Shown in pieces: positions 47,621 to 56,792 of a stretch of 64,000 nucleotides of DNA. The position numbers and the translations under genes were made by a program. The stretch is taken from positions 248,001-312,000 of the forward strand of contig NZ_FOHO01000004.1 in assembly GCF_900111675.1 (NCBI RefSeq), read 5' to 3'. Each line of letters opens with the position of its first letter. The first letter of the stretch is position 1. Source of the DNA: Paracoccus homiensis (GTDB lineage: Bacteria; Pseudomonadota; Alphaproteobacteria; Rhodobacterales; Rhodobacteraceae). The notes beneath the pieces are model-generated. The model was not told where the DNA came from. It made no database searches and saw only the letters and a program-made list of their open reading frames with translations.

Positions 47621-49553
47621 CGGGCTGTCCTTTCTGATCCGAGACCTGGCCGCCGGCCTTGCGCCCCGCCAGTTTCCGCAATACCGGCTCTCTCTCGCCG
47701 AACATGGCGACGCTGCCATCGGCCAGCAGCATGATCTTGTCGACCACCGACAGAAGCGAGGGTTTCTGGGTCACCACGACCACCGTAATCTTGTTGGCGC
47801 GGGCATGGTTGATCGCACGGGCCAGCGCCCGGTCGCCCGCCGCATCCAGGTTCGAGTTCGGCTCGTCCAGCACGACCAGACGTGGATTGCCGAAAAAGGC
47901 GCGGGCCAGCGCGATCCGCTGTTTCTGCCCGCCCGACAGGGGCGAGCCATCCGCCGCCACATAGGTTTCGTATCCCTGCGGCAACGAGGCGATCATTTCA
48001 TGCACGTCGGCCAGCACGGCGGCGGCATGGATCTGTTCATCAGACGCATCCTCGCGCATGCGGGCGATGTTCTGCTTGATCGTACCGGGAAACAGCTGCA
48101 CGTCCTGGGGCAGATAACCGATGCTTTCGCCGAACTGGCGCGGATCCCAGTTGCGCAGATCCATCAGGTCCAGCCGGACATTCCCCGATGTCGGCAGGAT
48201 CGATCCGACCAGCATCTTGCCAAGCGTGGTCTTGCCCGCGCCGGAGTTTCCGATCACGCCAAGACTTTCGCCGGGATTCAGCGAAAAGGCGATGCTGTTC
48301 AAAACCACCTGCTTGGTGCCGCCGGGGATATACAACAGCCGTTCGACATCCAGCCGCCCCTCGGGCTGGGGCAATCGCAGCCTTTCATATTGCAGTTGCG
48401 ATCCGCGCAGCAGCTTGGCGATCCGGCCATAGGCGGCGCGTGACAGCAGAAACGAATTCCACCCCTCGATCGAGCCTTCGATCGGCGCCAGCGCGCGGCC
48501 CGCGATGATCGAGGCGGCGATGACCATGCCCCCGGTCAATTCGCCATGCAGGGCCAGATAGGCGCCCCAGCCCAGCATCCCCACCTGTGTCAGCAGGCGG
48601 ACCGCCCGTGACACCGCCGCCGACATGATATTGCGGTCCTGCGCCCGAACCTGCGAGGTCAGCGATTGCGCGGTGTCGCGACCCCAGATCGCCACCGCCT
48701 CGGGGATCATGGCAAGCGCGTTGATGATCTGGCTGTTGCGCGACATCGAATCCAGATGCAGATTGGCCTTGCTTTGCGCCATGTTGGCCTGCTGAAACGG
48801 CTTTTCGGTCAGGCGCTGGTTGACCATCGCGATCACCAGCAGCGCCAGCGCCGAGACGATCACGATCATCCCCAGATGCGGATGGACCAGATAGATCGCC
48901 AGAATGAACAGCGGCGCGAAGGGCACGTCCATGAAGGAAATCAGCGTACCCGAGGTCAGAAAGCCACGCACTGTCTGCAGATCGCCTAGCGTCTGATATT
49001 CGCGACCGGTCCCGTGCAACGAGGCATGGGCCGCAGCCGACAGGATCGGGGCGCCAAGCTGGGCCGCGACCTCGACCGCCGTGCGCATCAGCATGAAGCG
49101 CCGGATCGCATCGAACACTGCCTGCAGGATGACCGCCCCGGCGATCACCACCGTCAGCATGATCAGCGTGTCCATCGAACGGCTGGTAAAGACCCGGTCC
49201 GAGATCTGGAACAGATAGACCGGGATCGCCAGGATCAGGATATTCGTGGCCAGCGTCATCACCATGACCAGAACCATGTTCCCGCGCACCACCGACAGGC
49301 CGCGCCGCAGGCTTTCGTCGAAATTCTCGGGGCCGACGCGGCGGTGGAAATGCGGACCCTTGCCGCCACCGCCGCCACCCCCGCCATTTCCGGGCGGCGT
49401 GGGCGCGACAGGACCGGATTTGCCTTCGATCGTGCGCCCGATGGGCGGCGTGACATTGCCGGTGACCGGACGGGCCTGACGGTCGTCGATCCGCCCCTTG
49501 GGTTCGGATGTTGTGCTGCGCCCGGTCGCGGGATCCTGATTGCCGAAATCCAT
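47613..49553 (-). CDS. type I secretion ABC exporter
   Basis: 646-residue half-transporter. The first 110 residues are unusual: polar, proline-rich, with eight consecutive glycines (57-64). A six-helix membrane domain follows (about 90-390), then the nucleotide-binding domain with Walker A GNSGAGKTT (near 438), signature LSGGQKQRIALARAF (near 537) and LVVLDEPNSNLD. There is no N-terminal C39 peptidase, so substrates are exported with an uncleaved C-terminal signal, as for HlyB-like PrtD exporters. It lies downstream of two candidate substrates. Confidence 0.94.
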   Translation of the reverse strand: MDFGNQDPATGRSTTSEPKGRIDDRQARPVTGNVTPPIGRTIEGKSGPVAPTPPGNGGGGGGGGKGPHFHRRVGPENFDESLRRGLSVVRGNMVLVMVMTLATNILILAIPVYLFQISDRVFTSRSMDTLIMLTVVIAGAVILQAVFDAIRRFMLMRTAVEVAAQLGAPILSAAAHASLHGTGREYQTLGDLQTVRGFLTSGTLISFMDVPFAPLFILAIYLVHPHLGMIVIVSALALLVIAMVNQRLTEKPFQQANMAQSKANLHLDSMSRNSQIINALAMIPEAVAIWGRDTAQSLTSQVRAQDRNIMSAAVSRAVRLLTQVGMLGWGAYLALHGELTGGMVIAASIIAGRALAPIEGSIEGWNSFLLSRAAYGRIAKLLRGSQLQYERLRLPQPEGRLDVERLLYIPGGTKQVVLNSIAFSLNPGESLGVIGNSGAGKTTLGKMLVGSILPTSGNVRLDLMDLRNWDPRQFGESIGYLPQDVQLFPGTIKQNIARMREDASDEQIHAAAVLADVHEMIASLPQGYETYVAADGSPLSGGQKQRIALARAFFGNPRLVVLDEPNSNLDAAGDRALARAINHARANKITVVVVTQKPSLLSVVDKIMLLADGSVAMFGEREPVLRKLAGRKAGGQVSDQKGQPDA

Positions 49554-49573
49554 AAGGTCTCCTTGGGCGCGGA

Positions 49574-51664
49574 TCAGCCCAGCATCGATTGCATCACGTC
49601 CAGATTGGCCGCGTTGTCATGGTTGATCGTGGGCGTGATCTGGGCGTGATCTTCGGCTGCCGCCGTCATTTCGGCCGAGATGAAGGCCGCAATCGCCTCA
49701 TTCGTCAGCCCGGTCATCTTGACGCCATCGGGCACCGCGCCTGTATCGAACAGTTCGGCCTGATGGATCAGCGCATCATCATAGACCTTGCCCGCCGTCA
49801 TGATCGTGGAATCGACGCCGATATCGTTCACATTGGCTATGTTGATCAGCGCGTTCGATCCGGCGACCAGCTTGACCTCGGCCTCGAACTCGTCGCGCAG
49901 CTTGGCAAGTTCCAGCGCGATCTGATCGGAATCGCCGATGATATTGGTCTGTTCGAAGATATTGACCTTGATCAGGTCGCCGTCGATCTGCAGCGCCCTG
50001 AGCGCGCTTTGACCGGCGAACATCATGTCGTCGACGACATCGCCGGCGACCTCATTCATGCCATCGGCCAGATCTTTTGCGGCCTTCGCGAAATTGTCCT
50101 TCATCCTGGTCGCGGTATCGATGCCGGTCTTTTGCAGACTGGCCTTGTTGTACAGCAGATTGTCGGCCAGCGACTTGCCCGCATCATCAATCAGGCCGAT
50201 GCCGCCGGTCGTCACCTCATCGGAATCCAGCAACACATTCGTCTGCTTGACGATGGTGGCGTCGGTCATGTCACCCGCGACGAAGATCACGTCAAAGGCG
50301 TAGCCGATCTCATTCAGGACCGTCGTGTTGTTGGCCGTATTTTCGCCCAGGCCGATGCTGGTATAGCTGGCCGTCAGCGTGACCTCGGCCCGGTCGAAAT
50401 CGGTGATATAGGTGATCTGCTTGACCCAGTTATACTGGATCAGGTTGCCCTCCAGCCGATACAGGCTGACGCTTTCGGGGGCATCATCGCCCTTGGTGGC
50501 CAGCGGACCCGAGGATTTTTCGACGATCTCGGCAACGTTGTAGCCTGCGGAAGTTCCGGCAACCGCCTTGCCATCAATCCGGTCATGTTCGACCAGCAGA
50601 TTGACCTGGCTGATCGCGTCCAGCTTGGTCAGATCGCCGCTGACCACGATCACCGGCGCGTCGATCCAGGCGGAACCGACAGCGACCTCGTTGATCAGCG
50701 TATTGGCCCCGGCCAGCACGGCATTGCCGGTCAGACCTGCCGCGCCATTGTCATGTCCCGGAATATCCTTCGAGATATCGTGATCATCAGGCCGATTGAC
50801 CGTGCCCGTGTCATTGATGCCGGATGTGGTCTTGATGATCGTCTCGCCATCACCGGCGGCGATTTCATCATCCTCGTCGCTGTTCTTCTTGCCGCCCTTG
50901 TCGGCATCGGGTTCATCGGGGCGCAGATATTCGGGCAGGACATCCTTCCAGTCCACGATCTCTTGGGCCGATTGACCGTTCACGGTGACCCCGACCGTGG
51001 CCTGACCCTCGACACGGAAGATCACCGTGCCATCAGGCAGTTCCGACAGGTCCGGGCCGTCGGCCATCGCCTTGATCACATGATGGACCGGTTGCGTCCA
51101 GTCGGTGCCGCTGATCGTCAGGGGAAGATCGAACCCTTCCAGTTCGGCCGCGATCTGGACGGCAATGTCCAGCACGGCCGTTAGGGTCGAGATGCTGTCG
51201 AAATCGGCGCCCAGCCCATCCAGCAGCAGATCGTTGTCATCCATGCTGATCAGCTGGATTGTAACAACGGCGACGCTGCCGGGGCTGGGCGGATCCAGAT
51301 CGGCATCCGGTGGCGAAACCGGCGCGGCGCCACTGCCCGGCGGGGCCTGAACCGCGATATCCATCGCCGGCAGACCGACCACCGGAAGCGGCGCGGGAAT
51401 ATCGATCAGGGGATAGACCGCCTCGGGGGTCAACTGGCCGTTGCCGGGGGGGATGGGCTGATAGTCCAGTTCAGGATCGAAACCCTCGGGAACCAGCAGC
51501 GCCTTGATATTCACCTGGGTGAACTGGCCGGGATCATCCTCGGCCTTGTCGGGCTGCTTCCACTGGAATTTGGCAAAGTCGGGGCGCTGCCGCGCCTCTT
51601 CAACGAGCATCTCGAACAGTCCGATGAACCGCGTGATCGCCTGCGTGGCAGCATCCGTCATCAT
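49574..51664 (-). CDS. internally repetitive protein of the type I secretion locus
   Basis: 696-residue acidic protein with no signal peptide. The N-terminal 250 residues are partly proline-rich. From about 320 a beta-like unit recurs: GDLTKLDAISQVNLLVEHDRI (part, 343-362), GNLIQYNWVKQITYITDFD (406-424), GDMTDATIVKQTNVLLDSDE (464-483), GDLIKVNIFEQTNIIGDSDQ (562-581) and a degenerate copy at 625-640. Consensus GD(L/M)..x(6)Q.N.(L/I).D.D. The function is unknown; it may be secreted by, or help assemble, the adjacent exporter. ABC gene lies 20 bases downstream. Start 51664 or 51661. Confidence 0.85.
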   Translation of the reverse strand: MMTDAATQAITRFIGLFEMLVEEARQRPDFAKFQWKQPDKAEDDPGQFTQVNIKALLVPEGFDPELDYQPIPPGNGQLTPEAVYPLIDIPAPLPVVGLPAMDIAVQAPPGSGAAPVSPPDADLDPPSPGSVAVVTIQLISMDDNDLLLDGLGADFDSISTLTAVLDIAVQIAAELEGFDLPLTISGTDWTQPVHHVIKAMADGPDLSELPDGTVIFRVEGQATVGVTVNGQSAQEIVDWKDVLPEYLRPDEPDADKGGKKNSDEDDEIAAGDGETIIKTTSGINDTGTVNRPDDHDISKDIPGHDNGAAGLTGNAVLAGANTLINEVAVGSAWIDAPVIVVSGDLTKLDAISQVNLLVEHDRIDGKAVAGTSAGYNVAEIVEKSSGPLATKGDDAPESVSLYRLEGNLIQYNWVKQITYITDFDRAEVTLTASYTSIGLGENTANNTTVLNEIGYAFDVIFVAGDMTDATIVKQTNVLLDSDEVTTGGIGLIDDAGKSLADNLLYNKASLQKTGIDTATRMKDNFAKAAKDLADGMNEVAGDVVDDMMFAGQSALRALQIDGDLIKVNIFEQTNIIGDSDQIALELAKLRDEFEAEVKLVAGSNALINIANVNDIGVDSTIMTAGKVYDDALIHQAELFDTGAVPDGVKMTGLTNEAIAAFISAEMTAAAEDHAQITPTINHDNAANLDVMQSMLG

Positions 51665-51734
51665 GATTGCACCATGTCTACTCGCTGATCATGGCACGAA
51701 CCGAAAGCGCCACGATGATGAACTCAACAGAAAA

Positions 51735-51758
51735 CGGGGCCGGCACGTGCCGGCCCCG
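51735..51758 (-). terminator. 24-bp perfect palindrome with short T tract, probable attenuator
   Basis: The 24 bases read identically on both strands and on the minus strand are followed by TTTTC. They lie 14 bases after the stop of the 1091-residue gene and 70 before the next start. A strong hairpin here would lower expression of the downstream secretion genes relative to the abundant substrate; this is inferred. Confidence 0.75.
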
Positions 51759-51772
51759 AAGCTTGGTATGGA

Positions 51773-54700
51773 TCAGCTGTCGTCCTCGCCCGCATAGGTC
51801 GAGCTGAACGAACCGCCGACGACATTCATGTCGACCGTGTTGCCCAGGACGTTCGCGCCCATGACGATGTCCATGTTGAACGCCGCCTGGTCGACCGCCG
51901 CCGCGGCCGAGGCATAGGATTCGCCGGTCACGATGCCGTCGTCCCCATTGCCCGAACCCCAGCTGCCGGCATCGCCGCCTGCACCGCCGGCACCGTTCGT
52001 GGCCGCGCCGCCGGCGCCACCCATCACGTCACCATTGGATGCGGCACCGCCGGTGGTCGCACCACCCATCGCTGCGCCGCCCGCACCGCCGGTCGCGGTC
52101 GCAACCGCATCGCCGGACATGCCGCTGGTTGCTGCGACGTTACCAGTTGCCGCGCCATTGCTGGTCGCTTCGCTGGTCGCATCGCCTGCACCGGCCATCC
52201 CCGACGTCTGGGTCGTATCGACATCCGAAGTGGACTGGGCCAGGGCCTCGGCTGCGATATCGGACAGGCCGCCATAACCGCCGTCGCCATCGGCATAGCC
52301 GCTGGTCGTGCCGGTTGCGGTCGAGTCGGTATCCGAGGATGCCGCCCCGCCTGCGCCGCTGCTGCCCGTGGCCGTAGCGGTGTCGGCGCTGCTGGCCGTT
52401 CCGCTGGAGCTGCCATTGGCATCACCACCGGCGCCGCCGGTTGCATCGGACATGGCCGAACCGGTGCCGCTTACATCGGCATCGTTCTGCGCCGATCCGC
52501 CGCCGCCTGCGCCGGACTCGCTGTCCGTGCTGCCGGTGCCGGTATTGGTCGCGTCATTGTCGGCCATGCCGCTGCCTGCCGCGCCTGCACCGGATTCGCT
52601 GTCGGTGCTGCCGGTGCCGCTGTTGCTGGCATCGTCATCGGTCGTGGCTGCACCCGAACCGGCATCGCCGGAGGCTGCGCTGGCGTCGCCCGTGGCCGAG
52701 CCGCTGGCATCGTCATCGGTTGCCGCCGAGCCCGAACCAGCCATGCCGCTGGTGCCGGTGCCCGAGCCCATTCCCGACGAGCTGTTGGTATTGGCCCCGG
52801 TCGAGGATGTCCCCGCCCCTGCCATACCGCTGGTGCCGGTCGAGGTACCCGTGCCGGTGCCGTCAGCCGAACCCGTGCCGGTCGCGGTGCCCGAGGCGTC
52901 GTCATCGGTCGAGCCTGCGCCCGCCGTTGCATCGCCCGAGGTGCCGGTTCCCGTGCCCGTGCCGGTGCCGGTATTGGCGCCCGTCGTGCCGGTGCCACCC
53001 GCGCCGTCACCACCGGTATTGGTCGAGGTGCCGGTGCCCGTGCCGGTGCCGGTCGAGGTGCCCGTACCGCCGCCGGTGCCCGTGCCGGTGCCCGTTGCCG
53101 GACCCGCGCTGTTGTCACCGTCGCCAGCCGTGCCGCCCGATCCGTCGGCATCGCCATCCGCCGTCGCGGTGCCCGAGCCCAGGCCGCCAGCCGTCGCAGT
53201 CGATGTCGCATCGGCATCGCCATCAGCGTCGCCGCCGTCACCGGAAGCCGAGGCCGAGCCACTGCCGTCACCCGTGCCGTCGCCACCGGCGTCGGTATGG
53301 CTGTCAGCGTCACCCGATGCATCGGTGTCCGAATGCAGGTCGCCGTCGCCGCCATGGCCTTCGGCATCGGCTTCGGCATCGGCCTTGCCTTCGCCTTCCG
53401 CCTCGACATAGCCGCTGTCGCCGTCGCCGCCTTCGGCGTGGCTGTCAGTATCGGCATCGGCTTCGGCATCGACATCCGAGTCGGCCTTGGTCTCGACATC
53501 GGCGTCCGAGTCGACACGGCCGCTGTCACCGCCATCGGCATCGCTGTCGGCTTCGGCCTCGCCTTTGGCTTCGCCGGTGCCTTCGGCATCGACCTTGCCG
53601 CTGTCGCCGCCATCGCCATCAGCATCGCTGTCGGTTTCGGCATCCGCCTTGGACGTGTTCTCGGAATCGGCATCGCCGCTGTCGCCACCGTCGCCATCGG
53701 CGTCGCTGTCGGTTTCGGCTTCGCCCTTGACCTCGACATCGCCGTCGATATCGCCGCCATTGCCGCCGTCACCCTCGCCATCGCCTTCGGCTTCGGCTTC
53801 GGCCTTCACATCGACATCGCCGTCGATATCACCGCCATGACCGCCCTCGGCTTCGGCTTCGGACTTGCTTTCGCTGTCGACATCGCTGTCGGAATCGGCC
53901 TTGGTGTCGCCGCTGTCGCCACCATTGCCATCGGTATCAGCCTCGGCCTTGGTGTCGCCCTTGTTTTCAGCCTCGACATCGGCATCGCCGCTGTCGCCGC
54001 CTTCATCATCGGATTCGGCCTCGGACTTGGTTTCGGTTTCGCTTTCGTTTTTCGAGTCAGCGTCACCGCCATTGCCGCCCTTGCCCTCGACATCGGACTC
54101 GTTGTCCGAATCCGCCTTGGACTTGACCTCGGCATCATTGTCGCCGCTGTCGCCGCCATCGCCTTCGGCCTTGGATTCGACATCGCCGGCATCCACCTTG
54201 TGGCCCTTGGCCTCGACGCTGCCGGTGCCACCGGTCTCGCCGCCTTCGGTGTCGGTATCGCCGCTGTCGCCGCCCTTGGCGTCGGCATTGGCCTTGCCGC
54301 CCTTGGCCGTGCCGCCTTCGGCATCGCCGCCGGTGCTTTCGGCATCGCTGCCACCCTTGCCACCGTCGGAATTGACCGAGATGCCTTCCTCGGCACGCGC
54401 CTCGCCGCCTTCGGCATGCGCATCCTGATGGAAGTCACCGTCATTCGAGACTTCAGGGTTTTCCAGGCGGTCGTTGTCTTCGAAGGCAATCGATTGCGGA
54501 TTGACCACGGCGGCATCATTGCCCCCGCCGAAGGTCGCGCCGGTCAGAATATCGCCAAAGGACGAGTCATGCCCCGGATCGTAATCGACATTGCCCTTCG
54601 CGATCAGAACGTCGCCGGTTTCGCTGTTATCCAGGTCGAAATCGGCAAAGTCGTCGTCGGACGGCAGGGTATCCAGACCGACATCAACGCTGACATCCAC

Positions 54701-55048
54701 GTCAACATCCACATCCGTGTGGCTGTCGGAATCGCTGGTCGAGCTGCTGGAGCTGTGGGCATCGCCCGAACTGGTGCTGTCCGAGTCGCTGTCACTGCTG
54801 CTGTCGGCATCGCTTTCGCTGTCGCTTTCAGACGTGGCCTTGCTGTCGGATTCGGATTCGGCGTCTGCATCCGCATCCGCATCGGCGTCAGCGTCGGCAT
54901 CGGCATCGGCGTCAGCCTCGGCATTACCTTTGCCGTGATCCTTCCCCTTGGAATAATCATGCTTGACGATCGAGGCTTCGGATTCGTCCGTGCCTTCGCC
55001 AGCGGCCTCTTCGATGTCGAAGATGAAATTATTATTACGGCTGTTCAT
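51773..55048 (-). CDS. large Asp/Ser/Ala/Gly-rich secreted matrix-type protein
   Basis: 1091-residue low-complexity acidic protein. After a polar N terminus come an Ala-Asp dipeptide tract (45-63), Ser-Asp repeats (64-110), a (DV)n tract (112-120) and a non-repetitive stretch (about 125-205). Asp/Glu/Gly repeats with recurring GDGGDSGD follow to about 620, then Gly/Thr/Ser tracts and Gly/Ala tracts to about 1035. The tail (about 1035-1091, [20 protein letters not shown]) is ordinary and may be the secretion signal. GAGGAC precedes the ATG. It recalls BapA of Paracoccus denitrificans, a type I secreted biofilm protein with Asp-Ala repeats; that link is from memory. Confidence 0.85.
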   Translation of the reverse strand: MNSRNNNFIFDIEEAAGEGTDESEASIVKHDYSKGKDHGKGNAEADADADADADADADADADAESESDSKATSESDSESDADSSSDSDSDSTSSGDAHSSSSSTSDSDSHTDVDVDVDVSVDVGLDTLPSDDDFADFDLDNSETGDVLIAKGNVDYDPGHDSSFGDILTGATFGGGNDAAVVNPQSIAFEDNDRLENPEVSNDGDFHQDAHAEGGEARAEEGISVNSDGGKGGSDAESTGGDAEGGTAKGGKANADAKGGDSGDTDTEGGETGGTGSVEAKGHKVDAGDVESKAEGDGGDSGDNDAEVKSKADSDNESDVEGKGGNGGDADSKNESETETKSEAESDDEGGDSGDADVEAENKGDTKAEADTDGNGGDSGDTKADSDSDVDSESKSEAEAEGGHGGDIDGDVDVKAEAEAEGDGEGDGGNGGDIDGDVEVKGEAETDSDADGDGGDSGDADSENTSKADAETDSDADGDGGDSGKVDAEGTGEAKGEAEADSDADGGDSGRVDSDADVETKADSDVDAEADADTDSHAEGGDGDSGYVEAEGEGKADAEADAEGHGGDGDLHSDTDASGDADSHTDAGGDGTGDGSGSASASGDGGDADGDADATSTATAGGLGSGTATADGDADGSGGTAGDGDNSAGPATGTGTGTGGGTGTSTGTGTGTGTSTNTGGDGAGGTGTTGANTGTGTGTGTGTSGDATAGAGSTDDDASGTATGTGSADGTGTGTSTGTSGMAGAGTSSTGANTNSSSGMGSGTGTSGMAGSGSAATDDDASGSATGDASAASGDAGSGAATTDDDASNSGTGSTDSESGAGAAGSGMADNDATNTGTGSTDSESGAGGGGSAQNDADVSGTGSAMSDATGGAGGDANGSSSGTASSADTATATGSSGAGGAASSDTDSTATGTTSGYADGDGGYGGLSDIAAEALAQSTSDVDTTQTSGMAGAGDATSEATSNGAATGNVAATSGMSGDAVATATGGAGGAAMGGATTGGAASNGDVMGGAGGAATNGAGGAGGDAGSWGSGNGDDGIVTGESYASAAAAVDQAAFNMDIVMGANVLGNTVDMNVVGGSFSSTYAGEDDS
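54861..54923 (-). repeat. (Ala-Asp)n coding tract
   Basis: Alternating GCN and GAY codons encode an uninterrupted Ala-Asp dipeptide run. Third bases vary, so selection appears to act on the protein rather than on a simple DNA repeat. The tract could still expand or shrink by slippage. Confidence 0.85.
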
Positions 55049-55606
55049 TGCGTCCTCACTTCGATAAAGCAGTTCGCCTTCCGCCAGTCATTTCCAAAGC
55101 GAAAATGGCCCCTGCAGGTTTTCGTTGTCAGGTGAAATTCCCGTGCGCCCGTAAAAATGGTCGCCCTTTGTACAGATAACCCCCTTCCCCAAGCCCGAGC
55201 GTCGTCGGGACCAAGGCTGGATGACCTGACATTTCGCGATGGATTCGCCGGGTCGACCGTGCCTCAGGGGTCCAATCCTGACACCGAGGCACCGCTTCGT
55301 GTATCCGCCGAAAGGGACCTGACCCTAGGCACAGCGGTGTATAGTCCCTTTGGGTCGGGAGGCGTATTTCCGAGAAAAGCAAAAATCACACCAGATTTCG
55401 CAACCGTTCCCATGACTTGCCGCGAAGCGTCGCACAAGGCGCGGCAATTGACGAAAACGTAAGCTTTTTCAATATGTACGCATAAATCGATAAAACTAGA
55501 ATGGGTTAACGATTGGCGTTAAGCTTGGAACTAATCCAAAGGCGCGGAGACGCCGTTTATAGTTTTGGTGCAGGTGCACTGGTTTCTTTGGTGGAGGGTT
55601 AACAAC
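55049..55606. promoter_or_regulatory. divergent regulatory region of the secretion locus
   Basis: 558 bases between the substrate gene and the LuxR-type gene, with no supported gene. About 55440-55535 is AT-rich for this genome. It includes TTGACG (55448-55453) and the inverted repeat TTAACG-N5-CGTTAA (55506-55522). These are promoter and operator candidates; the half nearer 55049 showed nothing recognisable. Confidence 0.5.
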
Positions 55607-56308
55607 ATGTCCTGGGAAAAAACAAAACATGATAATTTATCACAAGAAAGGGATCCAGATAACATAATCGCACTAATAGGGAATCAGCTTCATTTTTCGG
55701 ATAACCTGATAAAGCTGATGGACCGGGAACTGGATTGCGTCGAAGCGCGGCGTTTTCCTTCCGTCGAGGCGCTGTGCACTGCAGGAATTGCCCCGAAGGT
55801 CATCGTAATCCACATCACGTTGGCGGCGGCCGATTCGGTCGACTTGCTGCGGCGGCAATGCCCGGATGCGATGCTGGCGATCTCGGGGAACGATGCCGCA
55901 TTGGTCGCGGAACTGAATATGGCCGGCGCGGGGACGCCGATCAGCCTGCTTCAGATCGACGCACAGATCGACGTGTGGTTTTCGGTGCTGCGGCTGATCC
56001 TGTCGGGGCACCCCTATATCCCGGTGGCAAATTGTCCGGCGCCCAGCCCGCGCCGAGTTACACCACCGCAACAGCATGGCACGGCGCATCTGACCCCGCG
56101 CGAATTGGAGATCTTGCCGCTGATCGCGCAAGGGGCGCAGAACAAGACGATTGCCGGTCAGCTTGGGCTGTCAATTCACACGGTAAAACTGCACAGCCAT
56201 AATATCTTTGCCAAGCTTGGTGTTTCCAACCGGACCGGCGCGGCAAACTGGTATCTGTCGCAAATGGCCGAAGGCGCAAGGCAAGATGTCAGAACGGGAT
56301 CACGATAA
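55607..56308 (+). CDS. LuxR-type transcriptional regulator
   Basis: 233-residue protein. The C-terminal HTH (about 162-215) reads LTPRELEILPLIAQGAQNKT, then GLSIHTVKLHSHNIFAKLG. The N-terminal 150 residues look like a degenerate receiver domain (KVIVIHITLAAADSVDLL) without a clear phosphorylation Asp. GGAGGG lies before ATG 55607. It diverges from the secreted-protein gene, so control of biofilm-matrix genes, as for CsgD/VpsT-type regulators, is a reasonable inference. Its last 23 bases overlap the next gene. Confidence 0.85.
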   Translation: MSWEKTKHDNLSQERDPDNIIALIGNQLHFSDNLIKLMDRELDCVEARRFPSVEALCTAGIAPKVIVIHITLAAADSVDLLRRQCPDAMLAISGNDAALVAELNMAGAGTPISLLQIDAQIDVWFSVLRLILSGHPYIPVANCPAPSPRRVTPPQQHGTAHLTPRELEILPLIAQGAQNKTIAGQLGLSIHTVKLHSHNIFAKLGVSNRTGAANWYLSQMAEGARQDVRTGSR

Positions 56309-56792
56309 ATCCGGCGATTTCAACGATTTCCTGCTGAAGATCGGCAGGTTGAATTATAGCTGGACGAATACGGAAAGCCTGCTGATCCATTTCATCGCCG
56401 GATTGGCAGGCTGCGACAAAGAGGTCGCCGTGGTGATCTTTCTGACCCTGAACACCTCGCGCGCGCGGCTGGATCTGGTCGAGCGTCTGGCAAAGATGCC
56501 CGGCATTCCGCCGGAACAACGCGACGCGGTTCTAGAACTCTGCCGCGACATGACCAAGCTGTCGGCGCTTCGAAACCGCTATAATCACTGCATTTATGCG
56601 TTCGACCCGGAAAATGGCAGCACCCGGGCCATCCTGATGCGGATTGCCGACCGCAAGACAGATATCCGAATGGGCCAGTCGAACCCGATCGACGAGGATG
56701 CCCTGAACGAAATCGACGACACACTGAGCCGGCTGACCGACCTGAACGCCCGCTTCTGGGCCGTCGCGCGGCAGTTCGACTATCCGCTTTAG
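56286..56792 (+). CDS. small helical protein with HEPN-like RNxxxH motif
   Basis: 168-residue, largely helical protein of unrecognised family. KLSALRNRYNHCIYAFDP contains RNxxxH, the hallmark of HEPN ribonucleases and RNA-binding proteins. The start at 56286 overlaps the LuxR-type gene by 23 bases in another frame, so the two are co-transcribed. Its stop overlaps the converging ATPase gene by four bases. A regulatory or nucleotide-binding role is possible; the motif alone does not prove nuclease activity. Confidence 0.75.
   Translation: MSERDHDKSGDFNDFLLKIGRLNYSWTNTESLLIHFIAGLAGCDKEVAVVIFLTLNTSRARLDLVERLAKMPGIPPEQRDAVLELCRDMTKLSALRNRYNHCIYAFDPENGSTRAILMRIADRKTDIRMGQSNPIDEDALNEIDDTLSRLTDLNARFWAVARQFDYPL

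Noticed and set aside
52441..53781. CRISPR array or tandem DNA repeat
   Set aside because: The repetitive DNA has no constant spacer-repeat period and is explained by repetitive codons of one protein.
53400..54400. Classical RTX calcium-binding repeats in the 1091-residue protein
   Set aside because: GGNGGD-type cores occur, but the hydrophobic position of the nonapeptide is not kept and copies are not in tandem nonamer register.
52308..55135. Long plus-strand open frames (52308-53411 and 53297-55135) opposite the repetitive gene
   Set aside because: They arise because GAY, GCN, GGN and TCN repeat codons read without stops on the other strand. The minus-strand frame has the ribosome site, coherent protein ends and operon position.
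55128..55382. 84-codon minus-strand frame in the secretion-locus control region
   Set aside because: No domain or signal and no supporting ribosome site; the region is better explained as regulatory.
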